DNA of 64,000 nucleotides from Candidatus Thiosymbion sp. (GCA_018435665.1 JAHDND010000011.1:62001-126000), one strand, 5' to 3'; positions 7,392-17,798 are shown, counted from the first letter of the stretch. Notes: a model not told the origin generated them from the sequence alone. Made by a program: numbers and translations.

Positions 7392-8639
7392 CTACGAGAC
7401 AGTGCTAGAGGCCGGAAACATTCCTGATCGGGAATCAATCCTCTCAATGGCCTCCAAGGTCTGACGGGCGATCTCCAATTCCTCATTGGTCGGGATAACC
7501 AGCACCGCCACCGGGCTCTCCGCCCGGGTGACCCGGCGCTCACCCTGACCGCGGGCCTGATTGGCCGCCTCGTCCAGCAGAATCCCCATCCCCTCCAGAC
7601 CGGCGCAGGTGCGCGCCCGGACCTCGGCGTCGTTCTCGCCGATGCCGCCGGTGAAGACCAGGGCGTCCAGGCGCCCCAGTTCCACCCAGTAGGCGCCCAG
7701 GTACTTGCGCAGCCGGTGGCAGAAGACCTCCAGGGCCAGGGCGGCGGCCGAGTCACCCTGGCCGATGCGGCGGTGGATCTCCCGCATGTCGTTGACCCCG
7801 CACAGGCCGAGCAGGCCGCTGCGGCGGTTGAAGAGGTCATCCAGGGCCTGGATGTCCATGCCCAGGTTGTTGGCCAGATAGAAATGGATGGCCGGGTCCA
7901 GGTCCCCGCAGCGCGTCCCCATCACCAGACCCTCCAGGGGGGTCAGACCCATGGAGGTATCGATACTCTCGCCGCCACGCACCGCCGTGGCGCTGGCGCC
8001 GTTGCCCAGGTGCAGGGTGATCAGGTTGCACTCCTGGGGGGCCTTGCCCAGTAGGGCGGCGGCGCGGCGGCTCACATAGGCATGGGAGGTGCCATGAAAG
8101 CCATAGCGCCGCACCCGATGCGCCTTGTACAGCTCCTCAGGTAGGGCATAGCGGTAGGCCGCCGGGGGCATGGTCTGATGGAAGGCGGTATCGAAGACCG
8201 CCACCTGGGGCACCCCGGGAAAAAGGTTCAGGGCGACCTCGATGCCCGCCAGATTAGCCGGATTGTGCAGGGGCGCCAGGGGGCTCATGCCGCGGATGAC
8301 GGCCATCACCGCCCCGTCAATGAGGGTCGGGCGCTGGAAGGCCTCACCCCCATGCACCACCCGATGGCCGATGGCGGTCAGATCCCCCTCCCCCGCCAGC
8401 ACCTGGGTCTCGCGCAGCCGGGCGACGATGCGCCCCAGGCCCTCGCGGTGATTGGCGATGGTCTGATCGAGGGCGAAGCCTTGCTCTTCCCCGTCCGCGT
8501 CGCGCCAGCGGCCGGAGAACTCGCCCCGGGGCTCGCCGATGCGGTTCACCGCCCCCGCGGCCAGGACCCGCCAGTTGGCGGCGTGGAAGAGCTGATATTT
8601 GATGGATGAACTGCCGGAGTTCAGGACCAGGACCTTCAT
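7392..8639 (-). CDS. ackA: Acetate kinase
   Basis: Interconverts acetyl phosphate + ADP and acetate + ATP. At 415 residues it is slightly longer than E. coli AckA (400). It starts MKVLVLNSGSSSIKYQ, carries RVVHGGEAF, DTAFHQTMP and HLGNGAS, and ends in the ASKHA nucleotide-binding segment FTGGIGEN. It lies 46 bp downstream of pta on the same strand, so the two probably form one operon. The last residues (DSRSGMFPASSTVS) overlap a hip operator repeat and look non-conserved, suggesting that the 3' end was reshaped when the hip locus arrived. Confidence 0.95.
   Translation of the reverse strand: MKVLVLNSGSSSIKYQLFHAANWRVLAAGAVNRIGEPRGEFSGRWRDADGEEQGFALDQTIANHREGLGRIVARLRETQVLAGEGDLTAIGHRVVHGGEAFQRPTLIDGAVMAVIRGMSPLAPLHNPANLAGIEVALNLFPGVPQVAVFDTAFHQTMPPAAYRYALPEELYKAHRVRRYGFHGTSHAYVSRRAAALLGKAPQECNLITLHLGNGASATAVRGGESIDTSMGLTPLEGLVMGTRCGDLDPAIHFYLANNLGMDIQALDDLFNRRSGLLGLCGVNDMREIHRRIGQGDSAAALALEVFCHRLRKYLGAYWVELGRLDALVFTGGIGENDAEVRARTCAGLEGMGILLDEAANQARGQGERRVTRAESPVAVLVIPTNEELEIARQTLEAIERIDSRSGMFPASSTVS
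7421..7434. promoter_or_regulatory. hipBA operator O3, inside the 3' end of ackA
   Basis: TTCCTGATCGGGAA matches O2 at 13 of 14 positions. Its centre is 49 bp from that of O2. It lies within the last codons of ackA, so the operator array extends into the neighbouring gene. Confidence 0.55.
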
Positions 8640-8685
8640 GGCAAATCCGTATTTTCCGAGTCAATCGGTAGGTTTCGGGAGGTTG

Positions 8686-10770
8686 TCAGGCGGTGGTCTG
8701 GGCCTGAATGGCGGTGATGACCACGGTGTTGACGATGTCGGCCACCAGGCAGCCGCGGCTCAGGTCGTTCACCGGCTTGTTGAGCCCCTGCAGGACCGGG
8801 CCGATGGCGATGGCGTCGGCGCTGCGCTGCACCGCCTTGTAGGTGTTGTTGCCGGTGTTGAGGTCGGGGAAGATGAAGACCGTCGCCTGGCCCGCGACCT
8901 GACTGCCGGGCATCTTGGACCGGGCGACCTCGGCGTCCACGGCGGCGTCGTACTGGATGGGCCCCTCCAGCTTGAGGTCGGGCCGGCGGGCGTGGGCGAT
9001 GCGCGTCGCCTCCCGGACCTTCTCCACATCCGCGCCCTTGCTGGACTCTCCGGTGGAATAAGAGAGCATCGCCACCCGCGGCTCGATGCCGAAGGCAGCG
9101 GCGGTGGCAGCGGAGGAGATGGCGATGTCGGCCAGTTCCTCGGCGTCGGGGTTGGGGTTGACGGCGCAGTCGCCATAGACCAGGACCCGGTCCGCCAGGC
9201 ACATAAAGAAGACGCTGGAGACGATCCGCACCCCGGGCTGGGTCTTGATGATCTCGAAGGCGGGGCGGATGGTGTGCTGGGTGGTGTGGACCGCGCCGGA
9301 GACCATGCCGTCGGCGTCGCCATGGTAGACCATGGAGGTGCCAAAGTAGCTGACATCCTGCATCAGGTCGAAGGCCAGTTGCTCCGAGATGCCCTTCTGT
9401 CGGCGCAGTTCGAAATAGGTTCGTCCGTAGCGCTCCCGTTCCGGGGCGGTGACGGGATCAAGGATGCGGATGCCGTTGAGCTTGAGGCCCAGTTCGCGGA
9501 CCCGGCGACCAATCTTTTCCGGGTTGCCGAGCAGGGTGAGGTCGACCACATCGCGCAGGACCAGGATCTCGGCGGCGCGCAGGATGCGCTCCTCCTCCCC
9601 CTCGGGCAGGACAATGTGACGGCGCTGATACTTGGCGCGGCGGAAGAGTTCGTACTCGAACATCAGCGGGGTGCGCCGCTCCAGGTGCCGCTCCGGCGGC
9701 CGCCGGGGCATCTCGTTCATGACATTGGCCTCGAACAGGCCAATGGCGGCGGCGATCTTGCGCTCGTCCGTGGGCAGGATGCTGGCATGGACCCGGGTCA
9801 GGTCCATGACCGTCCGGTAGGTGTCGGTGTCGACGCTGAGAATGGGCACCTTGGCGCGGCGCAGGCCCCCCATGAGCTTGCGCAGATTCTCCCCCATGTC
9901 CAGGCCACCGGTCAGGAGCATACCCGCCACCCGGGGAAAGGTAGTGGAGGCATCCGCCACCAGGCTGGCAAGGATGATGTCGGACCGGTCCCCCGGGGTG
10001 ATGATGAGGGAGCCGTCTTCCAGGTGGTTGAGAAAGTCCGGGACCTGCATGGCGGCAATCTTGAAATGCGACACCACCTGATTGAGGGCATCCTCGTCGC
10101 CATAGAGGGGCTGGGCCCCCAGGGTGTGGGCGATTTCGCCAATGGTGGGCTGGCCCAGCAAGGGGTGTTCGGGCAGGACATAGACCGAGGAGTCGGGCAA
10201 GGCGGCGCGCACCCGCTCGCGCAGCGCGACTGCCTGATTCGGCGCCACGCCGTTGATAACGGTCGCCCAGACATCGCTGCCGCGGTCCAGGAGGGACTCC
10301 TGGGCCAGACGCACGGCATCGAGGATCTCCTCGGGATCGCGATGGAAGCCCTTGACCACGGCGATCAGCAGACAGCCCAGGTTGTTGGCCAGATCGGCGT
10401 TGAAGTCGAACTCCAGGGAGGGGACCAGGCCGTCATAATCAGTGCCAGCGCAGACCACCAGGTCGCACTTTTCCTCCAGAGCCTTGAATTTACTGAGAAT
10501 CCGTTTGATCAGCTCCTCGTACTGGCCACTGCCGAGCAGGTGCTTGGCCTCATCAGCCGTGCAGCCATAGAGCATCTCGGGGGCAAAGGGCAGGTTGTAG
10601 CGCTGGCGCATGAGGGCGATCTGCGCATCGTCCTGGGGCGAGGACTGGACGACGGTGCGGAAGAAACCGATCTTGCGGTTGATGGCCGACAGCATTTCCA
10701 TCAGGCCCAGGGCCACGACGGACTTACCCGTGCCGACACCGGCCCCGGCGACATAGAGACTGATCTGCAT
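8686..10770 (-). CDS. pta: Phosphate acetyltransferase, long form
   Basis: Transfers the acetyl group between acetyl-CoA and phosphate, paired with AckA for acetate overflow or assimilation. The 694-residue protein has the three-part long-form layout: an N-terminal P-loop domain (AGAGVGTGKSV near 9-19), a DRTGG regulatory domain in the middle and a C-terminal PTA domain (from about 375, with PEGEEERILRAAEIL and FPDLNTGNNTYKAVQR). The start at 10770 is chosen because AAGGAA precedes it and MQISLYVAGAG is the usual N-terminus. Confidence 0.95.
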   Translation of the reverse strand: MQISLYVAGAGVGTGKSVVALGLMEMLSAINRKIGFFRTVVQSSPQDDAQIALMRQRYNLPFAPEMLYGCTADEAKHLLGSGQYEELIKRILSKFKALEEKCDLVVCAGTDYDGLVPSLEFDFNADLANNLGCLLIAVVKGFHRDPEEILDAVRLAQESLLDRGSDVWATVINGVAPNQAVALRERVRAALPDSSVYVLPEHPLLGQPTIGEIAHTLGAQPLYGDEDALNQVVSHFKIAAMQVPDFLNHLEDGSLIITPGDRSDIILASLVADASTTFPRVAGMLLTGGLDMGENLRKLMGGLRRAKVPILSVDTDTYRTVMDLTRVHASILPTDERKIAAAIGLFEANVMNEMPRRPPERHLERRTPLMFEYELFRRAKYQRRHIVLPEGEEERILRAAEILVLRDVVDLTLLGNPEKIGRRVRELGLKLNGIRILDPVTAPERERYGRTYFELRRQKGISEQLAFDLMQDVSYFGTSMVYHGDADGMVSGAVHTTQHTIRPAFEIIKTQPGVRIVSSVFFMCLADRVLVYGDCAVNPNPDAEELADIAISSAATAAAFGIEPRVAMLSYSTGESSKGADVEKVREATRIAHARRPDLKLEGPIQYDAAVDAEVARSKMPGSQVAGQATVFIFPDLNTGNNTYKAVQRSADAIAIGPVLQGLNKPVNDLSRGCLVADIVNTVVITAIQAQTTA

Positions 10771-11186
10771 GGGAAATTCCTTGGAGTACCACTTTCGGCC
10801 CAAGCAGGGCCGGCTCGGGAATAGTGCACCGGACCGGTGTCACGGCACCGTCATGAGGGTAGGATGCCGTGAAAACATGACGCTTTGCTGACGCTGCAAG
10901 CGCCCAATACCCCCTGCATTCAACGGCGACGGTGGTGCCGCGCCTTCAGGGGCGGATAGGGCGACGCCCGCCGGGCGGGAGGTCGGTCACGGTGACAGGA
11001 GTCCACCATAGCCTGAAATGCTGCGGCGCACAAATCCGTTTTGAGTCGGCGGATTCCTCCCCTTGCTCTCCCCCCTTGCTCCACCCTTGCTCTACCCCCC
11101 GCCGGCCAGAGCCTGACGGCAAGGAGCCTGACCCCGCCACCCCAACCTGGTGGACCTCAGGCCCTCGGCTGCGATCCGGTAGGGGG
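10771..11186. other. 416-bp intergenic region upstream of pta
   Basis: No coding sequence is seen. The region holds the presumed pta promoter and a pyrimidine-rich run at 11060-11100 with imperfect CTTGCTC repeats. No clear -10/-35 pair, tRNA or strong terminator was recognised. Confidence 0.5.
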
Positions 11187-12260
11187 TCACCCGGACTGGC
11201 TGGCGCGCCACCGCGGATAGCTCAGGTCCCGGTAGGCACGGCTGGAGACATAGCGCAGGACCTGATCCAGGCGGTAAAAGCGGACCAGGGAATCGAGGCG
11301 CAGGACCTCACGCCCCTGCTCGTCGAAAAAGATCAAGGTGGGGACATGGAAGAGGCCCAGTTCCGCGGCCCATTCCCGCGCCTGGAGCCGCCGGCCATCC
11401 GGGGTGACCACGGGTACCTGGCTCTGGAGGTCGATCTGGACGGCATCCAGTTCCTGCACGAGGCTGCGGATGGGCGGGGCCTGGAGGAGCTGGCCGTGGA
11501 GCACGTCGCAGGCGTGACAATCGCCCTGTTCGAAGAACACCACCAGGGGGCGCTCCCCGGGGCGTTGGCGACGATTCAGGTTGAAAGGCGGGGGGATGAA
11601 GAAGTCCTCCTCATTCAGGTCTTCGGCATCGAAAACCCGCCGGTTGTCGCCCCGGGCCAGGAAGTCGCGAAAGCTTTCCTCGTCGTAGTGGCCATCGGCC
11701 ACGAATTCCAGGGCGGCGCGGAACTGGTAGGGCGGGTAGTAACCCCGCAGGCGCAAGGCCTCCTGGCCCTGCCGGTCGTAGAAGATGATGGAGGGCGTGA
11801 AGTTGGTATCCATGGCCTGGGCGAATTCCTGCTCGGTCATTCGAGAGCCGTCCAGCAGCCGAACCTCCCGTGGCCCCCGGGCATCGAGGGCAATGACATC
11901 GAAGTGCTGGCGGGTATAGCCGGAGATATCCTCCAGGCCAAAGTTGACCTGCAACAGGCGGTGGCAATAGGCGCAATGGTCCTGGCCGAAATAGACCATG
12001 ATCCCCTGCTTGCCGGCCTTAACCGCCTCCTTGAGGTCCTCGCGCAGGTCGAGGAAGCTCTGCTTGAACCAGTCCGGCAGTTCCGCCGCTGAGGGACGAG
12101 GGTTGTCGTCAAAGGTGTAATCGTCCGCCTGTGACAGGGCCTGACTGACCGGATTGACCTGGTTGACCTGATTGACCGGGCTGGCCGCGGAAGCGCCTGC
12201 CGCCGTCACCAGGACGCAGGCCAGAAACAGGGTGGGTAGGCGGATAAGGGCAGTGTTCAT
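11187..12260 (-). CDS. Exported protein with two thioredoxin-like domains
   Basis: A Sec signal peptide (about residues 1-26) is followed by two thioredoxin-fold domains: DHCAYC with Cys96/Cys99 and DCHACD with Cys248/Cys251. Each has a cis-Pro-type loop (NFTPSIIFYD and LFHVPTLIFFD). The layout suggests a periplasmic thiol-disulfide protein, perhaps for cytochrome c or sulfur metabolism as in SoxW-like proteins; the partner is unknown. A short repetitive stretch, VNQVNQVNPVSQ, follows the signal peptide. The start at 12260 has AGGA just upstream; an ATG four codons earlier lacks a ribosome site. Confidence 0.8.
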   Translation of the reverse strand: MNTALIRLPTLFLACVLVTAAGASAASPVNQVNQVNPVSQALSQADDYTFDDNPRPSAAELPDWFKQSFLDLREDLKEAVKAGKQGIMVYFGQDHCAYCHRLLQVNFGLEDISGYTRQHFDVIALDARGPREVRLLDGSRMTEQEFAQAMDTNFTPSIIFYDRQGQEALRLRGYYPPYQFRAALEFVADGHYDEESFRDFLARGDNRRVFDAEDLNEEDFFIPPPFNLNRRQRPGERPLVVFFEQGDCHACDVLHGQLLQAPPIRSLVQELDAVQIDLQSQVPVVTPDGRRLQAREWAAELGLFHVPTLIFFDEQGREVLRLDSLVRFYRLDQVLRYVSSRAYRDLSYPRWRASQSG

Positions 12261-12351
12261 GGTCCTGACCATTTGCGTGAAGCACAGCAGGATGGGGGAA
12301 GTTTGACTATGCCAGCCCATCGGCAGTAGGGACATTATTCAGTATGCGGCA

Positions 12352-12473
12352 TCGAAAGGGAGGATCGGGTGGCGTCTGGTTGGGGTGGCGTCTGGCGGAG
12401 GTGTCGAACGCAGGGAGGCGGTCGTCAAGCCTCCAGGGACGGATTCAGGTTGTCCCCCGCCAGACGCCACCCT
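12352..12473 (+). repeat. Dispersed palindromic element, long form, diverged copy A
   Basis: Same orientation as the copy at 56104. Both ends carry GGTGGCGTCTGGCGG and its complement (12384 onward and ending near 12472), and the interior shares CAGGGACG and ATTCA blocks. The left end GGTGGCGTCTGG is duplicated once. The left flank (ATCGAAAGGGAGG) matches the short-form element at 37962. It lies in the gap between the tandem thioredoxin gene and nudE. Confidence 0.75.
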
Positions 12474-12509
12474 ACTCTAAAACACCGCACATTGATGGGC
12501 GATGACATA

Positions 12510-13052
12510 TCAGCCTCCTGACCCCAGAAAGCGTCGTAACAGCCAGAGGGCGGCGATGGCCCGTGCCTCGCTGAACTCGGGGTGAGTCAGGAGGGCCTCG
12601 GCCTCCGCCAGGGGCCAGGGCACTACCTCCACCGGCTCGGGTTCATCGCCCTGCGCCCGCTGCTCATAAAGGTCACGGGCCAGGTGGATGTGGGTGACAT
12701 GCTGGATGTAGCCGGGGGCCAGGGAGACGGTCTGGAGGTGGTCGATCCGGCGGGCGGCATAGCCGACCTCTTCCTGGAGTTCGCGATTGGCGGCCGCCGC
12801 GGGCTGCTCCCCCAGATCAACCACCCCCTTGGGAAAGCCGAGTTCGTAGCGGTCGAAGCCGGCGGCATATTCGCGCGTCAGGAGCAGGGTTTCGCCCTGG
12901 AGGGGCACCACCAGGATGGAGCTGGCGCTACTCAGCAGGCGCTCATACTGCCGGCGCTGGCCATTGGCGAATTCCAGATCGACGGCCTCGACCTGGAAGA
13001 TGCGGGTGCGGGCGGCGATCCGCCGGGAGAGAATGCGGGGCTTGGTCTTCAT
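12510..13052 (-). CDS. nudE: ADP compounds hydrolase, Nudix family (NudE)
   Basis: Hydrolyses ADP-ribose, NADH and diadenosine nucleotides to mononucleotides. The 180-residue protein has a complete Nudix box from Gly76 to Tyr98: GVVDLGEQ, then the catalytic REL..EEVGY. It is divergent from yrfG, the same pairing as in enterobacteria, which supports the NudE assignment over a generic ADP-ribose pyrophosphatase. Confidence 0.88.
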   Translation of the reverse strand: MKTKPRILSRRIAARTRIFQVEAVDLEFANGQRRQYERLLSSASSILVVPLQGETLLLTREYAAGFDRYELGFPKGVVDLGEQPAAAANRELQEEVGYAARRIDHLQTVSLAPGYIQHVTHIHLARDLYEQRAQGDEPEPVEVVPWPLAEAEALLTHPEFSEARAIAALWLLRRFLGSGG

Positions 13053-13141
13053 GGCCAGGGCAGGGTTGCAAATGAAAAATATCCGGTCGAGGCGTTATGC
13101 TGTCGTCTCGTCACGGCAGTTCAGGAGGCGACAAGCCAACG

Positions 13142-13849
13142 ATGATCGACTGGAGCCAAATCGACAAGGTCTTCCTCGATATGGATGGGACCTTGCTGGA
13201 TCTGCATTTCGATAACCGCTTCTGGCGGGAGCACGTCCCCGCGCGGTTCGCGGCCGCCCGGGGCCTGAAGCTGGCGCAGGCCCGGGAGGAACTCATGGCC
13301 CGGTACCGCGACCGGGAGGGCAGCCTGGAATGGTACTGCGTCGACCATTGGAGTCGTGAACTGGGCCTGGACATCGCCCTGCTCAAGGAAGAGATCGAGC
13401 ACCTGATCGCGGTCCATCCCCGGGTTCTGGAATTTCTCGAGGCCCTGGCGGAACGCCCCTGGCGGCGCGTACTGGTGACCAACGCCCATCAGAAGGCCAT
13501 CGCCCTCAAGATGCGCAAGACGCCCCTGGTGGGCCACCTGGAGCGGATCATCAGCGCCCATGACCTGGGCTTGCCGAAGGAGACCCCGGGGTTCTGGCAC
13601 CGGGTCCAGGCCATTGAGCCCTTCGACCCGGAACGCACCCTCTTCATCGACGACAGCCTCGAGGTCCTGGATGCCGCCCTGGACTATGGTTTTCGCCATC
13701 TGGTGCAGGTGCTGGCGCCAGACTCCAAGGCTCCACCCCGTGACGCGGAACGCTACCTGGCCATCCACGGCTTCGGCGAGTTGCTGCCCGGACTGCGGAC
13801 AGCGCTCCGGGCTCAGGACTCCGGGGACGGCGGGGTCCGCCCCTCCTGA
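13142..13849 (+). CDS. yrfG: HAD-family GMP/IMP nucleotidase (YrfG-like)
   Basis: Haloacid-dehalogenase phosphatase; the E. coli homologue dephosphorylates purine monophosphates. Of 235 residues, DMDGTLLD (13-20) is motif I with nucleophile Asp13 and acid Asp15. VTNAHQKA is motif II, Lys in LPKETP is motif III and FIDDSLEVL is motif IV. The start at 13142 is preferred to an upstream ATG because it gives the standard N-terminus. The gene's 3' end overlaps the convergent rhlB gene by 37 bp. Confidence 0.88.
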   Translation: MIDWSQIDKVFLDMDGTLLDLHFDNRFWREHVPARFAAARGLKLAQAREELMARYRDREGSLEWYCVDHWSRELGLDIALLKEEIEHLIAVHPRVLEFLEALAERPWRRVLVTNAHQKAIALKMRKTPLVGHLERIISAHDLGLPKETPGFWHRVQAIEPFDPERTLFIDDSLEVLDAALDYGFRHLVQVLAPDSKAPPRDAERYLAIHGFGELLPGLRTALRAQDSGDGGVRPS

Positions 13850-15399
13850 CCACCACCCCCCGCCTCCGGGGCCAGGACGGCTGGGCGACGGGAACGCCGC
13901 CGCCGGCGTCGCTTGGGCGGCCCCTCCCCCATCGCCGCACCTTCCGGATGTGGTCCGGGTTCCGACCCCGCCTCCGCCGGCTGCTGGGACTGGTGCTGGG
14001 CCCGGGATATCGCCGCGTCACCGTCCGGGGCGTATGGGGTCCTTTCCGGCACCGTAGGGACGGCCGACACCTCACCGCCCGCTGCTGGGTTGGCGCGGCG
14101 CTGCTCGCCGCCGCGCCGGCCACCGGTTGGGGGGCCTTCACGCCGGCTACCCCGGCCACGACGGGGTCCCTCGCCCTCATGCCAGTCACCATGGTGGGGC
14201 ACGCGCACCCGGCTGTGGGGACTGACGTGGACCAGCATCTCGGCCGTCACCGGCTCCACGGGGATCTTGGCGCCAATGAAGCGCTCGATATCCGGCAGGC
14301 AGAAGGCGTAGGTCTCGCAGACGAAGCTGATGGCCTCACCCGTCGCCCCGGCGCGGGCGGTGCGGCCGATGCGATGGACATAATCCTCCGCGTCCTCGGG
14401 GAGGTCGTAATTGATGACGTGGGTCACGCCGGGAATGTGCAGGCCCCGCGCCGCCACGTCCGTGGCCACCAGGATCGGCAGCTCGCCGTGCTGAAAGGCC
14501 TTGAGCAGGCTCAGGCGCTTTTTCTGCGGCACGTCGCCGGAGAGGATGGCGGCGCGCAGGCCGTTGCCCTCCAGGAAACCCCAGATGCCTTCGGTGACGC
14601 GCTTGGTGTTGGCGAAGATGATCACCCGCGCCTCCACCAACCCCCGCAGCAGGCCGATGATCAGCGGCACCTTTTCCTCGTTGGCGACCATGTAGCAGCG
14701 CTGGACCACCCGGTCGGCCGTCACCCGGTCCGGTTCGATCGCTACCGGGCGCGGGTCGTTCATGTGTTCGTAGGCCAGTTCCGTAACCCGGTAGGATAGG
14801 GTGGCGGAGAAGAGCATCCCCAGGCGCCGGCTTGGGGGCGGCAGGCGCCGCAGCAGATAGCGAATGTCCTTGATGAAGCCGAGGTCGAACATGCGATCGG
14901 CCTCATCGATGACCACCACCTCGGCCTGATGCAGATCGAAGACCCGCTGTTTGAAATAATCGATCAGCCGGCCCGGGGTGCCGATGAGGATGTCGACCCC
15001 GGCGAAGACCTCGTCCCGTTGTTGCTGATAGCCGGTGCCGCCATACACCAGGCCCAGGCGAAAGCCGCAGTGGGCCGCCAGGGCCTGGGTGTCCTTGTGG
15101 ATTTGCACCGCCAGTTCCCGGGTCGGCGCCACGAACAGGGCCCGGGGCTCGTTGGGCTTACGCTCGGGGGCCGGGGTCTGGGTCAACAGGCGTTGCAGGG
15201 TGGCGACGACGAAGGCCGCCGTCTTGCCGGTGCCGGTCTGGGCCTGCCCGGCGACATCCTGCCCCGCCAGGGCGATGGGCAGGGTTTCGGCCTGGATGGG
15301 GGTGCAGTACTCGAAACCCGCGTCAGCGAGGCCTTGGAGGATGCGTGGATCGAGATCGAAGCTGGAAAACCGGGTGGCGGTCAGATGTGTCTGGGTCAT
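13813..15399 (-). CDS. rhlB: ATP-dependent RNA helicase RhlB
   Basis: DEAD-box helicase; in E. coli it is part of the RNA degradosome and unwinds structured mRNA. It has the Q motif ([10 protein letters not shown]), Walker A AQTGTGKT (53-60), DEAD motif [13 protein letters not shown], and motifs V/VI ([23 protein letters not shown]). The C-terminal 130 residues are Arg/Gly/Pro-rich, ending in a [13 protein letters not shown] segment, typical of the RNA-binding tail. The gene is divergent from trxA, as in E. coli. The ATG at 15399 is used because [16 protein letters not shown] is the family N-terminus. Confidence 0.94.
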   Translation of the reverse strand: MTQTHLTATRFSSFDLDPRILQGLADAGFEYCTPIQAETLPIALAGQDVAGQAQTGTGKTAAFVVATLQRLLTQTPAPERKPNEPRALFVAPTRELAVQIHKDTQALAAHCGFRLGLVYGGTGYQQQRDEVFAGVDILIGTPGRLIDYFKQRVFDLHQAEVVVIDEADRMFDLGFIKDIRYLLRRLPPPSRRLGMLFSATLSYRVTELAYEHMNDPRPVAIEPDRVTADRVVQRCYMVANEEKVPLIIGLLRGLVEARVIIFANTKRVTEGIWGFLEGNGLRAAILSGDVPQKKRLSLLKAFQHGELPILVATDVAARGLHIPGVTHVINYDLPEDAEDYVHRIGRTARAGATGEAISFVCETYAFCLPDIERFIGAKIPVEPVTAEMLVHVSPHSRVRVPHHGDWHEGEGPRRGRGSRREGPPTGGRRGGEQRRANPAAGGEVSAVPTVPERTPYAPDGDAAISRAQHQSQQPAEAGSEPGPHPEGAAMGEGPPKRRRRRRSRRPAVLAPEAGGGGQEGRTPPSPES

Positions 15400-15606
15400 G
15401 TATTCGGGGGCTCTCCGGCCCGGATGCGCGACGCTGCCGCGAAGGGCTTGCAAATTTTCGGAATCTTGGCTGAAATAGCATCTTACTCAAGCCCGGTTCC
15501 CGGCGCCACCCGGCACCCTTTCACGCACCTTCCGCGCCACGCCTGCCGCCGGCCTCCTTCGGGGCCTCGCCCCGCCAGCATCACAAAGTAAGGGAGAATG
15601 ACTCCA

Positions 15607-15933
15607 GTGAGCGATCGCATCATGCATGTGACGGATGCATCCTTTGAACAAGATGTCCTCAAGTCCGCAGAACCCGTACTTGTCGATTACTGGGCCGACT
15701 GGTGCGGCCCCTGCAAGATGATCGCCCCTGTCCTGGATGAGATCGCCGGCGAATACGAAGGCCGGGTCCGCATCGCCAAGCTAAATATCGATCAGAATCC
15801 GGACACCCCCCCGCGTTACGGCATCCGCGGTATTCCCACCCTCATGCTGTTCAAGCAGGGCGAGGTCGAGGCCACCAAGGTGGGGGCCGTCTCCAAATCT
15901 CAATTGACCGCCTTTATCGACAGCAATCTCTGA
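15607..15933 (+). CDS. trxA: Thioredoxin 1
   Basis: Small cytoplasmic disulfide reductase. From the GTG at 15607 the protein has 108 residues, the standard length, with WCGPC at 32-36 and the cis-Pro loop [11 protein letters not shown]. An ATG three codons upstream (15598) lies too close to the GGGAG ribosome site, so the GTG is the better start. It sits between divergent rhlB and downstream rho, the conserved gammaproteobacterial order. Confidence 0.95.
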   Translation: MSDRIMHVTDASFEQDVLKSAEPVLVDYWADWCGPCKMIAPVLDEIAGEYEGRVRIAKLNIDQNPDTPPRYGIRGIPTLMLFKQGEVEATKVGAVSKSQLTAFIDSNL

Positions 15934-16089
15934 CCTTCCCTATCGGAAAGCGTCTTACCAATCCGCATCGGGCGCCCCGCCGGGCGCCCCGCCCCCGCCC
16001 TCCCAACCCCCTCCACCCCTCCCGCACCCCCCGGGGCGCAACCTGACCGGGTTGGAGCGAACCGATCCTACCTCTTCGCCCGAAAAAAC

Positions 16090-17346
16090 ATGAATCTGAC
16101 CGAACTGAAAAAGATGCCGGTGAACGAACTGGTGGACATGGCCCAGGCCATGCTCATCGAGGGCGTGGGCCGGTCCCGCAAGCAGGACCTGATTTTCGCC
16201 ATCCTCAAGGCGCATGCCAAAAAGGGCGAGGAAATCTCGGGGGATGGGGTCCTGGAGATCCTGCAAGACGGGTTCGGTTTTCTACGCGCCGGCGACTCCT
16301 CCTACCTGGCCGGGCCCGACGATATCTACGTCTCTCCCAGCCAGATCCGCCGTTTCAACCTGCGCACCGGCGACACCATCACCGGCAAGATCCGGCCGCC
16401 CAAGGAGGGTGAGCGCTATTTCGCCCTGCTCAAGGTCAACGACATCAACTTTGACCGCCCCGAGGCGACCAAGACCAAGATTCTCTTTGAGAACTTCACC
16501 CCACTCTTCGCCAACAAACGCCTCAAGCTGGAGTTGGGCAACGGCAGTACCGAGGACATCACCGCCCGCACCATCGACCTGGTGGCCCCCATCGGCAAGG
16601 GCCAGCGCGGTCTCATCGTCTCCCCGCCCAAGGCGGGCAAGACCATGATGCTGCAGAACATCGCCCAGTCCATCGGCCACAACCACCCGGACTGCTACCT
16701 GATCGTCCTGCTCATCGATGAACGTCCCGAGGAGGTCACCGAGATGACCCGTTCGGTGCGCGGCGAGGTTATCTCCTCCACCTTCGACGAGCCCGCCACC
16801 CGCCACGTCCAGGTGGCCGAGATGGTCATCGAAAAGGCCAAGCGCCTGGTCGAGCACAAGCACGACGTGGTCATCCTGCTAGACTCCATCACCCGCCTGG
16901 CCCGCGCCTACAACACCGTGGTGCCCTCCTCCGGCAAGGTCCTCACCGGCGGCGTCGACGCCAACGCCCTGCAGCGGCCCAAGCGCTTCTTTGGCGCCGC
17001 CCGCAACGTCGAGGAGGGTGGCTCCTTGACCATCCTCGCCACCGCGCTGATCGACACCGGCTCGCGGATGGACGACGTCATCTACGAGGAGTTCAAGGGC
17101 ACCGGTAACATGGAGATCCACATGGATCGGCGCATCGCCGAGAAGCGCATCTTCCCCTCCATCAACATCAACCGCTCCGGCACCCGTCGCGAGGAACTGC
17201 TGATGGACCCGGGCGAATTGCAGAAGATGTGGATCCTGCGCAAGATCCTGCATCCCATGGATGAACTGGCCGCCATGGAATTCCTCCATGACAAGCTCAA
17301 GGCGACCAAGACCAATGGGGAATTCTTCGATTCCATGCGCGGATAA
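16090..17346 (+). CDS. rho: Transcription termination factor Rho
   Basis: Hexameric RNA helicase that terminates transcription. The 418 residues match E. coli Rho (419) nearly throughout: an N-terminal helical domain ([14 protein letters not shown]), the primary RNA-binding OSB fold with GFGFLR (61-66), Walker A SPPKAGKT (178-185), Walker [13 protein letters not shown] and the Q-loop region [11 protein letters not shown]. The 156-bp gap after trxA contains a long C-rich stretch before the start, plausible for autogenous Rho control. Confidence 0.97.
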   Translation: MNLTELKKMPVNELVDMAQAMLIEGVGRSRKQDLIFAILKAHAKKGEEISGDGVLEILQDGFGFLRAGDSSYLAGPDDIYVSPSQIRRFNLRTGDTITGKIRPPKEGERYFALLKVNDINFDRPEATKTKILFENFTPLFANKRLKLELGNGSTEDITARTIDLVAPIGKGQRGLIVSPPKAGKTMMLQNIAQSIGHNHPDCYLIVLLIDERPEEVTEMTRSVRGEVISSTFDEPATRHVQVAEMVIEKAKRLVEHKHDVVILLDSITRLARAYNTVVPSSGKVLTGGVDANALQRPKRFFGAARNVEEGGSLTILATALIDTGSRMDDVIYEEFKGTGNMEIHMDRRIAEKRIFPSININRSGTRREELLMDPGELQKMWILRKILHPMDELAAMEFLHDKLKATKTNGEFFDSMRG

Positions 17347-17489
17347 GTGCTCTCAGAGGCCTTTACCCCCTTACCGCCCACGGAACTACCCTATCACTAC
17401 CGGGCCAGCCGCCCCCTAAGGGTCACCAGACCACCCGTTGGCTGACGCGGTCACCACCGGTTATCACATCAACCCGAGAGGTAAATCCT

Positions 17490-17693
17490 ATGACCATCGA
17501 TCGCATCGTACTGGCGGTTGCCGGCACCTTCATTCTTGTCACCGTGCTGCTGACCTATCTGACCGGCAATCAACTCTGGCTCCTTCTCACGGCCTTTGTG
17601 GGTCTGAATCTGCTCCAGTCCGCCTTTACCGGCTTCTGCCCCTTGGCCGTGATTCTAAAGAAGCTTGGCAAACCCTCCGGTGCCGCGTTCTGA
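17490..17693 (+). CDS. Small inner-membrane protein, DUF2892/YgaP-like membrane domain
   Basis: A 67-residue protein with two predicted membrane helices (about 7-25 and 29-45) joined by a short TGNQ turn, then [15 protein letters not shown], the hallmark end of the DUF2892 family. GAGAGG lies about 8 nt before the ATG. In other proteins this module is fused to rhodanese domains; here it stands alone, and its function is unknown. Confidence 0.85.
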   Translation: MTIDRIVLAVAGTFILVTVLLTYLTGNQLWLLLTAFVGLNLLQSAFTGFCPLAVILKKLGKPSGAAF

Positions 17694-17716
17694 CACCCGC
17701 CAGCTACCCGTTTTGC

Positions 17717-17736
17717 GGCCCGCTACTTCGCGGGCC
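17717..17736 (+). terminator. Hairpin after the DUF2892 gene
   Basis: GGCCCGC, a TACTTC loop, then GCGGGCC forms a perfect 7-bp GC-rich stem 23 bp after the DUF2892 stop. Only TTC follows, so it is a weak intrinsic terminator at best. Confidence 0.4.
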
Positions 17737-17798
17737 TTCATGCTATACTTTGTCAGTTCACCGTGAGGAGCGCCCCTGAGGAGCCAAGCAACGCATCC

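Noticed and set aside
8599-10824. Long rightward open frame opposite pta
   Set aside because: Same reason; pta and ackA on the other strand account for every conserved motif.
10932-12092. Rightward frame over the pta upstream gap and the tandem thioredoxin gene
   Set aside because: No recognisable motif. The opposite strand carries a signal peptide and two CxxC thioredoxin sites.
17749-17762. TTTGTCAGTTCACC before infA, identical to 28958-28971 near the regulator site
   Set aside because: The shared 14-mer covers only half of the TGTCA direct repeat, and infA has no -24/-12 element, so it is probably chance.
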